Below are positions 1 to 8,664 of a stretch of DNA of 56,313 nucleotides, piece by piece. The stretch is from positions 1 through 56,313 of the forward strand of contig VAWY01000005.1 in NCBI GenBank assembly GCA_005888335.1, given 5' to 3'. The notes beneath the pieces were generated by a model, which was not told the origin of the DNA, made no database searches, and saw only the letters and a program-made list of their open reading frames with translations. The DNA is from Actinomycetota bacterium (GTDB lineage: Bacteria; Actinomycetota; Thermoleophilia; Solirubrobacterales; Solirubrobacteraceae). How positions within the stretch are numbered: position 1 is the first letter of the stretch; every line of letters starts with the position of its first letter. A program made the position numbers and the translations under genes.

Positions 1-1
1 C

Positions 2-733
2 GACGGGAGCACCAGGTGGTGGACGACACCCGAGCACGTCGGGTTCGTCGTCGTGCAGCCGAACGGACGGTTGGTCGCCGGCTTCAAGTCCGGGCTCCAT
101 CACGTGGAGCTCAACGACGACGCGACGGTGACGGCGTCGCGAATCGACCGGGTGGACGGTGACCGTCACGACGTCCGCTTCAACGACGCGACCGTCGACG
201 ACGAGGGGCGGATCTGGGCCTGCACGCTCGGAGGGACGCCGGAGGAGCCGCTCGGGACGTACTACTGCTACGACACCGACCTGACGCGACGCACCGTTGA
301 CGACGGCTATCTCGTCGCAAACGGTCCGGCGCTGAGCCCGGACGGTCGCCTCCTCTACACGGTCGAGACAAGCGGTCATCCCGCACGGGCGAAGGGCGTC
401 TACGTGTCGAGCGTCACGCCGGACGGAGCGCTGGAAGAGCAGCGGCTGTTGATCGGCTGGGACGCGTACGACTCGTGGCCCGACGGCGTCGTCGCCGACG
501 GCGAGGGAAACCTCTGGCTCGGCGAGTTCGGCGGCAACGTTCTCCGCTGCTTCAGCTCAGCGGGCGAGCAGATCGCAGCCGTGCCGTTGCCGGCCTGGAA
601 CGTCACCAAGCCGGCGCTCGGCGGCGAACGCGGCGAACTGCTCTACGTGACGAGCGCGCGAGTCGACGTGAACGAGGAAACGCTCGCGCGCTACCCGGAG
701 ACCGGCGGCGTGCTCGAGGTGATCGTCCGATGA
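2..733 (+). CDS. SMP-30/gluconolactonase-family protein, 5' truncated by window edge
   Basis: Probable sugar-acid lactonase, a six-bladed propeller of the SMP-30/gluconolactonase/LRE family that hydrolyses aldonolactones with a bound divalent metal. The frame is open from base 2 and reads a typical blade-1 segment (RWWTTPEH ... NGRLVAGFKSGL), so the gene starts before the window; the GTG at 53 is internal. Family signatures are RFNDATVDDEGRIW (the usual N-D metal motif) and SWPDGVVADGEGNLWLGEFG (the usual D-G motif). The stop overlaps the next start as ATGA at 730-733, so it is translationally coupled to the dehydratase-like gene. That neighbour supports a role in sugar-acid breakdown. The exact sugar cannot be read from the sequence. 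Confidence 0.85.
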   Translation, partial: DGSTRWWTTPEHVGFVVVQPNGRLVAGFKSGLHHVELNDDATVTASRIDRVDGDRHDVRFNDATVDDEGRIWACTLGGTPEEPLGTYYCYDTDLTRRTVDDGYLVANGPALSPDGRLLYTVETSGHPARAKGVYVSSVTPDGALEEQRLLIGWDAYDSWPDGVVADGEGNLWLGEFGGNVLRCFSSAGEQIAAVPLPAWNVTKPALGGERGELLYVTSARVDVNEETLARYPETGGVLEVIVR

Positions 734-1816
734 AGATCACCTCGGTCGAGCCGCTCGTCGTCGACATCGAGTCGCGCAACTGGCTCTTCGTCCTTGTCGA
801 GACGGACGAGGGTGTGAGCGGCGTCGGCGAGGGCAGCCTGCCGGGCCATCCGCTCGCAGTCGCCGCGGCCGTCGAGGAGTACCGGGAGTACGTCGTCGGC
901 GAGGACCCGGCGCGGATCCAGCACCTCTGGCAGATGATGTACCGACGGCCGTTCTTCCGAAGCGGCGCGGTGACACTCTCCGCGATGAGCGCCATCGAGC
1001 AGGCGCTGTGGGACATCAAGGGCAAGGTTGCAGGACTGCCGGTCTTCGAGCTGCTCGGCGGCCGCTGCCACGACCGCATCAAGCTGTACGCCAACGGCCC
1101 GTGGGGCGCGACGCTCGAGGAGCTCGCGGACAGCGCCCGCTCGCTCGTCGCGCGCGGCTTCAAGGCGATGAAGACCGGCCTCGACTTGCCTGTCCTGCCT
1201 GTGCAGGGCGACGGCATCTTCAGTCGCGCCGCCGAGCATGCCGAGGCACTCCGCAGCGCCGTCGGCGAGGACGTCGAGATCGCCTGGGACGCGCACGGTC
1301 GGTACACGCCGGCGATGTCGATCAAGCTCGCTCGGGCCCTCGAGCCCTACAACATCTGGTTTCTCGAGGAGCCGGCGCTACCGGAGAACGCGAAAGGGCT
1401 GGCCCAGGTCGCAAGGGCCACGTCCATTCCGGTCGCAACCGGCGAGCGCCTGTTCACGAAGTGGGCCTTCCGGGAGGTGCTCGAGCTCGGGGGCGCGGCG
1501 CTCGTGCAACCGGACCTCTCTCATTGCGGCGGCGTGCTCGAGGCACAATCCTCTCGGTCCTATCAACACGATCGTCTCGGCCCAGGTTGCGATGGCTTCG
1601 CCGAACTTCGTCGCGCTCGAGATCTGCCTCTATCCGCCCGACTGGACGCGCGAGCTCCTCACCGAGCCGCTGGAGTACACGGACGGCTTCCTTGTACTGG
1701 CGGACCGGCCGGGCTGGGGCGTCGAGCTCGACGTCGAGCTCTGCCGCGGCCATCCCTACCAGCCGTACAAGCTGCCCATACTCGAGCATCCCGGCGGCGC
1801 GATTGCCGACTGGTAG
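730..1816 (+). pseudogene. Enolase-superfamily (mandelate racemase/muconate lactonizing) sugar-acid dehydratase, frameshifted by an internal deletion
   Basis: MR/MLE-type acid-sugar dehydratase, closest in motif to galactonate-dehydratase-like members. The first 272 codons read normally with KAMKTG and the three metal ligands at family spacing: D187 (WDAHGR), E213 (FLEEP) and E239 (ATGER). At 1543-1546 the frame changes. Frame 1 ends GGVLEA and frame 2 resumes HNPLGPINTIVSAQVAM, running to a proper C-terminus at 1816. Family members have about 16 residues between these blocks (LEARKIAAMAE...APHNP), so about 50 nt appear lost. A short GCAC microhomology is possible at the junction. This is either a real frameshift or an assembly deletion. 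It sits between a lactonase and an oxidoreductase in a tight operon. Confidence 0.8.
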
Positions 1817-1819
1817 CGC

Positions 1820-2983
1820 GTGACCGCAAAGATCCGGATCGGGTTCGTCGGTGCGGGCTTCATGGGACAGCTCGCGCACATCCGGAGCTACGCGCGACTT
1901 CGCGACGAGTGCGAGCTGGTCGCGCTCGCCGAGCCGCGGCAGCACACCGCCGAGCTCGTCGCCGCGCGCTACGGCATCGGCCGCGTCTATCGCGATCACG
2001 GCGAGCTGCTCGAGTCCGAGAAGCTCGACGGGATCGTTGCGCCGCAGAAGTACACCCACCACGCTGCGCTGCTCCCAGAGCTCTACGCGCACGTGCCTCA
2101 TCTCTTCACCGAGAAGCCGCTCGCGCTCGGAGCAGCGACGGGCGACCGGCTCGCGAGCCTCGCGAGCGAGGCCGGCTGCGTGCACATGCTCGGCTACCAC
2201 CGGCGGTCCGATCCGGCAACCGCCGAAGCGAGGCGAACGGTCGAGGCCTGGAAGCGGAGTGGCGAGATGGGTGCGCTCCGCTATCTACGCATCTGCTACT
2301 CGAGGGGTGACTGGATCGCCAACGCGCACGCCGGCTTGATCGACGCCGGCGACAAACCGCCTTCGCTCAGGACCGAGGAGCCGCCGCCCGAGTTCGCAGG
2401 CGACGACGACACGCTCTGGGCGCTCTCGAAAGGGGTGGACGAGCTCGTCCACCCGCTCAACCTGCTTCGGCACCTGCTCGGAGAGCCGTACCGAATCGTG
2501 TTCGTTCACGTCTCCGGCCGGCTCTGTGCGTTCGAAAGCGAGTCGGGCGTCCCTGCGACGATCGAGATCTCGCCGTACCGGGTGACGGTCGGGCTCGAGG
2601 AGGAGGCCCTCGTCGCGTTCGAGCGCGGCTATGTGCGCCTACGCCCTGCGCCTTCGTTGGCCGTCAACCGAAGCGGAACGCTCGAGATCTACCGTGACAC
2701 CGGACGTGGCGTGATACCTGAGCGGATCTCTCCGCACCTTCCCTGGATCGATCCCATGCAGGCGCAGGCCGGCGACTTCCTGCGCGTCTGCCGCGGCGAA
2801 GCTCCGCCGACGACCGATGCCGCTGAGGCTGCCGCGGATCTGCACCTCGTCGCAGAGATTCTGCGTGTTCGGATCGAGCTGCCCGGGTCGCGTGCCGCCA
2901 TCCGCGTCGAACGGGCCGAGCACCTCCGGGAGTGGGAGGAGCGCCTGAGCACGATGCCCGAGCTCGCAAGGCTGTTCGCGTGA
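1820..2983 (+). CDS. Gfo/Idh/MocA-family NAD(P)-dependent oxidoreductase
   Basis: Cytoplasmic sugar or inositol-type dehydrogenase of 387 residues, a normal family length. The N-terminal Rossmann motif is GFVGAGFMG (residues 8-16) and the conserved EKP motif is at 98-100 (FTEKPLAL). The C-terminal half has the alpha/beta substrate domain, with DELVHPLNLLRHLLG where the catalytic His region normally lies. GTG start 3 nt after the preceding stop. It forms the third gene of a lactonase / acid-sugar dehydratase / dehydrogenase cluster, which suggests oxidation of a sugar or sugar acid. The substrate is not identifiable. Confidence 0.85.
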   Translation: MTAKIRIGFVGAGFMGQLAHIRSYARLRDECELVALAEPRQHTAELVAARYGIGRVYRDHGELLESEKLDGIVAPQKYTHHAALLPELYAHVPHLFTEKPLALGAATGDRLASLASEAGCVHMLGYHRRSDPATAEARRTVEAWKRSGEMGALRYLRICYSRGDWIANAHAGLIDAGDKPPSLRTEEPPPEFAGDDDTLWALSKGVDELVHPLNLLRHLLGEPYRIVFVHVSGRLCAFESESGVPATIEISPYRVTVGLEEEALVAFERGYVRLRPAPSLAVNRSGTLEIYRDTGRGVIPERISPHLPWIDPMQAQAGDFLRVCRGEAPPTTDAAEAAADLHLVAEILRVRIELPGSRAAIRVERAEHLREWEERLSTMPELARLFA

Positions 2984-3163
2984 GCCGCCGTGTCTCGTTG
3001 AACCCACCTTTTCGAGTGATGCGCGCGCCGCCCGGCGACACGATCGTGAGTGGCGGCGGCACGTATCGCTCGAGCAATCGATCTGCGGCGTTCTCTGACT
3101 CGGCCCCCCTCATCCCATTTCGGGCCCGGCACGCACGGGTTACGCGGCCTCCTGCCGCCAGAC

Positions 3164-4430
3164 GTGGCGGGCTCGGCCACCGAGCGCCAGTTCGAGGCGC
3201 TGGTCGAGAACATCCCCGGCATCGTCGCCTACATGGACATCGTCCAGGTCGACGACCCGGCGCACTCGATCCCTCACTACATCAGCCCGCAGATCGAGGA
3301 CCTGCTCGGGTATCCGCGAGAGGCATGGCTGACCGACGACGAGCTCTGGCTCCAGGTGCTCCATCCCGACGACGCCGAGAGGATGACGCGCGCGGACGAG
3401 CGAACACACAACACACTCTCGTCGCTCTTCGCCGAATACCGAATGATTGGACGTGACGGGCACGCTGTTCTGGCAGGGCGTGATGGTCGACATCACCGAG
3501 CGCAAGCGCGCCGAAGAGGCCCTTGAGACGAGCGAGCGGCAGTTTCGATCGATCTGCGACGCCGCTGCCATCGGCGTCATGACGCTCGATCTGGACGGCC
3601 GGATCCTGGAGGCCAACCCGACGTTGGAACAGGTATGCGACTAGGTCTCCGGCGCGCTCCACGGCCGGCCTCTGCGCGACTACCTCGAGCCGTCCGAGAG
3701 CTCCGGCATCGAGCTGCTCGGCGAGCTCGCCGCAGGTACCCGCGACCGTTGCCACCTCGAGCACCGCTTCCGCCGCAACGACGGTTCGCTGATGTGGTGT
3801 AGGACTGTGATGGCGCTCGTGCGTGACGGCGCCGGTCGCCCGGCTCACGTCACCGCGATGCTCGAGGACATCAGCGCCCGCAAGCAGGCCGAGGCGGAGC
3901 TCGTGCACCAGACGCTTCACGATCCGCTGACCGAGCTGCCGAATCGACAACGCTTTCTCGACCGGCTCGAGGAGACGCGCGCGCTGCGACTCGCCGGTGG
4001 CTCCGGCCTGGGGGTTGTCTTCATGGACCTGGACGGCTTCAAGGAGGTCAACGACTCGCTCGGCCACCACGCGGGCGACGAGTTGCTGATCGCCGTCGCG
4101 CGCCGGCTTCGGGCTGCCGTGCGTCCGACCGACATCCTGGCCCGGTTCGCCGGCGACGAGTTCCTGGTCCTCGCGGACGACCTCCGCTCGCTGGACGACC
4201 TCACTCAGCTTGCGGAACGGCTGATGGCCTGCCTGGACCGCCCGTTCCCGATCGCCGCTCGGAGGCTTCGGGTCACGGCCAGCATCGGCGTCGCGCACAG
4301 CGCGGACGCACAGGACCCGGCGGAAGACATGCTCCGAAAGGCGGACGCGGCGATGTACCTCGCGAAGCAGCGCGGACGCAACCGGGTGGAGGTGTTCGGG
4401 CAGCTGCAGAGCGAGCACGCTGCCGCCTGA
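3164..4430 (+). pseudogene. PAS-PAS-GGDEF diguanylate cyclase with one frameshifting deletion and one in-frame TAG
   Basis: Predicted cyclic-di-GMP synthase broken at two points. Frame 2 encodes a first PAS domain (ERQFEALVENIPGIVAYMD ... HPDD) up to MIGRDG near 3460. Frame 0 then resumes TLFWQGVMVDITERKRAEEAL, so the usual PAC strand of roughly 15 residues is missing at a GACGG microhomology. A second PAS follows, interrupted by TAG at 3642-3644; the same frame continues through another PAC and a GGDEF domain to 4430. The GGDEF motif is RFAGDEF, a tolerated AGDEF variant, preceded by an RPTD I-site, so the domain itself looks catalytically competent. No EAL domain. Start GTG 3164 is chosen for its PAS fit; an upstream GTG at 3050 is possible. 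Sequence 2984-3163 shows no other gene. Confidence 0.75.
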
Positions 4431-4455
4431 AACGGCTTCGGAGCGCGCTCAGGCT

Positions 4456-4707
4456 TTAAGGCGCACCGAGCGTGTAGGAGCGATCGCCGACCGCCAGCTC
4501 GGCCGAGCCGGCGCCGCCTTCGTCGATCCACTCCTGGACGACGTCGACGACCTCGACGACCGCCCGAGATTCCCATTCCGAGCTGACCCGGACTTGCTTC
4601 GCGGTGGCGTCATAGGTCACCGCCGACGGCCCGAAGAGCTTGCGCAGCCGCCGCATCAGCGCATGGACGAGGACCGGGTCGGCGACGGCGACACTGATCT
4701 CGACCAT
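4456..4707 (-). CDS. Conserved-looking small hypothetical protein (83 aa)
   Basis: Small soluble protein with no family I recognise. The ATG at 4707 is preceded by GGAGG at good spacing (GGAGGACCCGATG on the minus strand), which supports real translation. The N-terminal half looks like an alpha/beta segment (VEISVAVADPVLVHALMRRL) and the C-terminal half is acidic (EVVDVVQEWIDEGG). No membrane segment, signal peptide or metal motif is visible. It converges on the PAS/GGDEF gene, with its stop 25 nt from that gene's stop. Function unknown. Confidence 0.6.
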   Translation of the reverse strand: MVEISVAVADPVLVHALMRRLRKLFGPSAVTYDATAKQVRVSSEWESRAVVEVVDVVQEWIDEGGAGSAELAVGDRSYTLGAP

Positions 4708-4868
4708 CGGGTCCTCCAGCCTGGGTCTGGCCCGACGGCGTCACGGGTCGGGCATTTGTCTCCAACCCGGTTGCTGTGGGTGGACCTGTCGCGGGCACGG
4801 GCGGCTCGGGCACCGCGGGGCGCTGCGCCGGTCGATTTGGCGCAACGGTCGCAGGCTATACCGGCTCT

Positions 4869-4896
4869 CCTGTTCCTGCAACAGGGCGGGTAGAAT
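4869..4896 (+). promoter_or_regulatory. Putative promoter/operator upstream of the ANTAR gene
   Basis: A 6-bp inverted repeat CCTGTT-CCTGC-AACAGG (4869-4885) lies directly before a good -10 hexamer TAGAAT (4891-4896), 25 nt upstream of the GTG at 4922. No convincing -35 is seen at 16-18 nt spacing, so the dyad may be an activator or repressor site. The rest of 4708-4868 holds nothing I can support. Confidence 0.4.
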
Positions 4897-4921
4897 CGGG
4901 ACGTCGACGGGGTCTCGACGA

Positions 4922-5545
4922 GTGACTGAGAGCGAAAACAAGCACCTACGCGTACTCATCGCGAACGAGCGCCGCGATCGTTTGGAGGTGCTCGCGCGGG
5001 TGGTGAGCGGGCTGGGGCACGACGTGATCGCGCGGGAGATCTACGTCAAGGAGGTCGGCGCCGTCACCGCGCGCGAGCGGCCGGACGTCGCTCTCGTCGG
5101 CCTTGGGCTCAGCTCCGACCACGCGCTCGATCTGATCTCCGAGATCGTGCGAGAAGCCTTCTGCCCCGTGATCGCCCTGCTTTCGGCGAGGGATCCGAAC
5201 TACGTGCGCGAGGCCGCGAAACGCGGCGTGTTCGCGTATGTCGTCGACGGCACGCCCGAAGAGCTGGAGAGCGCGATCGACATCACACTGCAGCGGTTCG
5301 CCGAATACCACAGCTTGCAAGGCGCTTTCGGGCGCCGCGCGCTGATCGAGCAGGCCAAGGGCGTCCTGATGGAGCGCCATGCGATCGCCGCCGACAGGGC
5401 GTTCGACCTGCTGCGCGAGCGTTCGCAGAACACCGGGCGGAAGCTTGTCGACGTCGCGGAGGCGATTGTCGACAGCCACCTCCTGCTGCCGGGGCAGGCT
5501 CCGGCGAGCGAACAGCCGGCCGATGGAGAACGAGTTCGTCCTTGA
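4922..5545 (+). CDS. ANTAR-domain response-regulator-like protein with degenerate receiver
   Basis: RNA-binding antitermination regulator of 207 residues. The N-terminal receiver-like domain (LRVLIANERRDRLEVLARVV) lacks the phospho-acceptor aspartate: the strand expected to end in Asp reads PDVALVGLGLSS. The C-terminal ANTAR domain is well preserved (ALIEQAKGVLMERH ... AFDLLRERSQNTGRKL). ANTAR proteins bind paired hexaloop hairpins in nascent leaders and block termination; the target here is unknown. GTG 4922 follows a TAGAAT hexamer. The 3' end overlaps the next gene by 23 nt, so the two are probably co-transcribed. Confidence 0.85.
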   Translation: MTESENKHLRVLIANERRDRLEVLARVVSGLGHDVIAREIYVKEVGAVTARERPDVALVGLGLSSDHALDLISEIVREAFCPVIALLSARDPNYVREAAKRGVFAYVVDGTPEELESAIDITLQRFAEYHSLQGAFGRRALIEQAKGVLMERHAIAADRAFDLLRERSQNTGRKLVDVAEAIVDSHLLLPGQAPASEQPADGERVRP

Positions 5546-6128
5546 CACGCCGACCGTGCGGGCCTTCGTGGCGGACGTCCGCGTTGCGATCGCCGGCGCG
5601 GCCTCGCCGGAGGAGGCCTGCGAGGCGATCAGGCCTCGGTTCGCCGACCTACTCGCCGATCCGGATTGGCTCCCTGGCGAGTACCGGGTGCCGGCGCCGG
5701 AAAGCGGGATGGGCGGCGGCATCGGCCAGTGGCTGCTCTACCGCGCCGGCGACGGATCGCTCTCGCTCTTCTCGCTCGTCGTGCCGTCCGGGTCGGAGAC
5801 GCCGATCCACGACCACCTCGCCTGGGGTCTCGTCGGCCTCTACCGCGGCACCCAGGAAGAGGAGATCTATGCGCAGCGGCACGAAGCACTCGCGCTCGTC
5901 GAGCAGCGCTCCCTCGTCCCCGGTGACTTCTACGCACTCATCCCCCCGCGCGACGACATCCACCGGGTGCGAACCACCTCCGCTGAGACGTCCGTCTCGG
6001 TGCACCTGCTCACCAACGACACCGGCTGCGTGTGGAGGCATGCCTACGACGCGGCATCCGGCCGGGCGATGCCGTTCCGTTCCGGCTACGTGAACGTCGC
6101 CTGCCAGGACGAGCTCGGGCAGGGCTGA
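5523..6128 (+). CDS. Cysteine-dioxygenase-like cupin metalloenzyme
   Basis: Predicted metal-dependent enzyme of the double-stranded beta-helix (cupin) superfamily, related to cysteine/thiol dioxygenases. Metal-ligand motif PIHDHLAWGLVGLYRGTQEE carries the His-x-His pair and a downstream glutamate. The second cupin motif, GDFYALIPPRDDIHRV, supplies the third His. Length (201 aa) matches the family. ATG 5523 lies inside the ANTAR gene with a 23-nt overlap, implying translational coupling. Substrate, probably a small thiol, is inferred only from family. Confidence 0.7.
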   Translation: MENEFVLDTPTVRAFVADVRVAIAGAASPEEACEAIRPRFADLLADPDWLPGEYRVPAPESGMGGGIGQWLLYRAGDGSLSLFSLVVPSGSETPIHDHLAWGLVGLYRGTQEEEIYAQRHEALALVEQRSLVPGDFYALIPPRDDIHRVRTTSAETSVSVHLLTNDTGCVWRHAYDAASGRAMPFRSGYVNVACQDELGQG

Positions 6129-6191
6129 CCGCCACAGCTCGTCGCGGGGAGATGGACGCCCCGAGGTCTCTGCAGCTAGCGTACGCCCGAG

Positions 6192-6960
6192 GTGGCCGCG
6201 CTTGCGACGACCGAATTCCGCACCGTCCTCCTGACGGAGCAGGGGTCGGCCACACGCGTGACGCTCAACCGGCTCGAGAAGCGAAATGCGCTCTCGCTCG
6301 AGCTGATGGAGGAGCTGGTCGCCGCACTCCGCACCATCGGCGCGAATCCTGATGTAAGGGCAATCGTGATCGCAGGAGCGGGCAGCGTCTTCTCGGCCGG
6401 CCACGACCTCGGCGAGATGGTGGGCCGGGACCTTCCCTTCTACCAGCGCCTCTTCGATGTCTGCACCGAGCTGATGGAGACGATCCACCGCGTCCCCCAG
6501 CCGGTGATCGCGAACGTGCACGGCGTCGCCACCGCCGCCGGCTGCCAGCTCGTCGCCGCCTGCGACCTCGCGGTCGCGGCCGACGATGCACGGTTTGCGA
6601 CGCCCGGAGTGAAGATCGGGCTCTTCTGCTCCACGCCGATGGTGCCGCTCTCGCGCGCGATCGGGCGGAAGCGTGCGCTCGAGATGCTTCTGACCGGCGA
6701 CTTCATCGGCGCAGCCACGCGTGGTTCCCGCCGAGCGGCTGGACGACACGGTCGCAGAGCTCGTCGAGAGGATCGCGCGCTCGAGCCCGCTCACGGTTGA
6801 GATCGGCAAGGAGGCCTTCTACGCCCAGGTCGAGCTCGACGAGCACCGGGCCTACGACCTGACGAAGTCGGTGATGGCGATGAACTCGCTGGCCGCGGAC
6901 GCCCAGGAGGGCATCTGCGCCTTCCTCGAGAAGCGCCAGCCGACCTGGAAAGGCAACTAG
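6192..6960 (+). pseudogene. ECHDC3-like enoyl-CoA hydratase/isomerase, frameshifted by a short deletion
   Basis: Crotonase-fold protein. The sequence resembles the ECHDC3 branch: [13 protein letters not shown], oxyanion-hole loops [10 protein letters not shown] and [17 protein letters not shown], and the marker [16 protein letters not shown]. Frame 0 is normal to LLTGDFIGA near 6715. Frame 1 then resumes [19 protein letters not shown] and continues to a normal C-terminus at 6960. The family has a short conserved segment between them (..EA...GLVNRVVP) of about 10-12 residues, so roughly 35 nt seem lost near 6712-6722. Start GTG 6192. Both halves are otherwise intact, so an assembly error is as likely as a true pseudogene. 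Confidence 0.8.
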
Positions 6961-6971
6961 CCGAAGCTGAC

Positions 6972-7574
6972 ATGCCCGACCTACCCGCACTCCGTGCCTC
7001 GGATGCCGACCGCGAACGCGTGATCGTGCTGCTCCGCGAGCACGCGGCGGCAGGGCGGCTGACCCTCGAGGAGTTCACAGACCGGATGTCGGCCGCATAT
7101 CTCGCGCGGACGAACACCGAGCTCGAGGAGCTCGCGCGCGATCTCCCGGCAGAGCCGGCGCCGGTTGCGACGCGACGGCGGCCGACGCGCTTCCTGTTCT
7201 CGCTGTTCGGCTCGACCGTGCGCGAGGGACGCATCCGCGTGCAGGGACGCATCGCCTGCTTGATGGGGTTCGGCAACATCGATCTCGACCTTCGCCGCGC
7301 GACGCTAGAAGGGGACGTGATCACGATCCTCGCGCTCGGCGTGTTCGGCGCGATCGACGTCTACGTTCCCGAAGGCGTCGAGGTCGACCTGCACGGCTTG
7401 GCGCTCGGGGGCCACAAGCTCCCGCAACCGGGAACGCCGCTCGTGCGCATCTTCGCCGTCTCGATCTTCGCCGGCATCGACGTCTGGCGCGTCCCGATCG
7501 CGTGGACGCAGCAGAGCTTCGACGATGTGATCCGCGGCATTCGCTCCGGCAGGCACCAAGCGCTCGAGGAGTGA
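6972..7574 (+). CDS. DUF1707 protein with LiaF-like C-terminal domain
   Basis: Actinobacterial DUF1707 (SHOCT-like) protein of 200 residues. The N-terminal DUF1707 motif is LRASDADRERVIVLLREHAA followed by GRLTLEEFTDRM. The C-terminal half (LMGFGNIDLDLRRATLEGD, FGAIDVYVPEGVEVD, IFAGIDVWRVP) resembles the beta-rich LiaF/DUF2154 domain of envelope-stress modules. No clear membrane segment. It begins 11 nt after the ECHDC3-like gene. Role probably envelope-related; inferred. Confidence 0.75.
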   Translation: MPDLPALRASDADRERVIVLLREHAAAGRLTLEEFTDRMSAAYLARTNTELEELARDLPAEPAPVATRRRPTRFLFSLFGSTVREGRIRVQGRIACLMGFGNIDLDLRRATLEGDVITILALGVFGAIDVYVPEGVEVDLHGLALGGHKLPQPGTPLVRIFAVSIFAGIDVWRVPIAWTQQSFDDVIRGIRSGRHQALEE

Positions 7575-7606
7575 TCCCGGGCAGCCAAACCGGAATCCGC
7601 CGCCTC

Positions 7607-7632
7607 CTGTCGGCCGTATGAGCGACCGACAG
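7607..7632. other. Inverted repeat between DUF1707 and CHRD genes
   Basis: CTGTCGG (7607-7613) and CCGACAG (7626-7632) form a 7-bp inverted repeat with a 12-nt loop, 21 nt before the CHRD start. It could end the DUF1707 transcript or act as an operator. No T-tract follows. Confidence 0.35.
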
Positions 7633-7652
7633 CTATCTGTGAGGGGGAGGCA

Positions 7653-8569
7653 ATGAAGGGGTTGGGCTCTCTTCTGGTCGTCCTCGTGCTTGCCGGCATC
7701 GCACTGGCAACCGCAAGCGCGAAGACGGACAAGACGTCCGCGGTCTGCCACCGCACCGCGTCGAAGGCGAATCCCTACGTCAAGCTCAACGTCTCGGCGA
7801 AGCAGCTGAAGGGGCACCTCGGCCATCCCGCCGACATCGTTCCCGCGCCGAAGAGCGGGTGTCCGCGAACCGTGCTCACGGCCACGTCCGGAGGCACCGC
7901 ATTTTCGGTTGCGCTAACCGGAGAGGCGGAGACGCCTGCCGGCGACCCCGTGGCAACGGGCGAGGCAACTGTTCGGCTGCGCGCCGGACAGGGGCAGGTC
8001 TGCTACCAGATCTCCGGCACGAACCTGCCGACAGCCGTGGCAGCTCACATCCACAGTGGTGCGGCAGGCGTCGCCGGCCCAGTGGTGATCCCGCTGCAAA
8101 CACCGAACGCTGCAGGCAAGGGGCGATCCTCAAGGCGCCGGCGTCGTATTACGTCAACGTCCACACGGAGGAGTTTGCAGGTGGCGCAATCCGCGGCCAG
8201 CTCGCCGGGACGTCCACGAGCGCATTCGGCTGGGTCGTCGCCGTCGACCTCAAAGGCAGCACCGAGCCGAACGCGAAAGGCACCGCGGTCGTCAGGATCC
8301 GCAAGGACGCGGGCCAGGTGTGCTACCGGCTGCACGCCGAGAACATCACGCTGCCCGCCATCGCCGCGCACATCCATCGCGGCGCGGCAACGGTGAGCGG
8401 CCCCGTCGTCGTCCCGTTCACCGCACCGGCTGCGAACGGCAACTCGGACGGCTGCACGGCGGCCACCGCGGCGCTGATCGACGAGATCATCGCGAATCCG
8501 GCCGGGTTCTACGTCAACGTGCACACGACCGAACACCCCGGCGGCGCGATGCGCGCGCAGCTCGGGTAG
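7653..8569 (+). pseudogene. Secreted protein with two CHRD domains, frameshifted between them
   Basis: Exported protein. It has a Sec signal peptide (residues 1-23, GLGSLLVVLVLAGIALATA), then a Cys/His segment VCHRTASKANPYVKLNV and two CHRD domains. CHRD repeats were named from chordin and occur in bacterial secreted proteins of unknown role. CHRD 1 reads in frame 0 to PNAAGK (8120). Its end (AILKAPASYYVNVHTEEFAGGAIRGQL) and all of CHRD 2 read in frame 2 to 8569. Comparison with CHRD 2 (NGNSDGCTAATAALIDEIIA) shows that about 13 residues are missing at 8118-8124, the site of the shift. Strong purine-rich SD before ATG 7653. May be intact in the real genome. Confidence 0.75.
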
Positions 8570-8578
8570 CAGAGGCGT

Positions 8579-8608
8579 GGCCGGCCCCGAATCCGTTCGG
8601 GGCCGGCC
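8579..8608 (+). terminator. Strong hairpin terminator after the CHRD gene
   Basis: Perfect 13-bp stem GGCCGGCCCCGAA / TTCGGGGCCGGCC with a TCCG loop, 9 nt after the stop at 8569. No T-tract, which is common in high-GC actinobacteria. Confidence 0.75.
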
Positions 8609-8664
8609 CGCTCCCCGCCAAAGAACGAGTGAAGTTCGGGCGTTGAGCCGCCGATGAAGGAGGC

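Noticed and set aside
3642..3644. TAG as a recoded sense codon
   Set aside because: TAG is used as a normal terminator at other genes here (for example 13898-13900), and no recoding element is visible.
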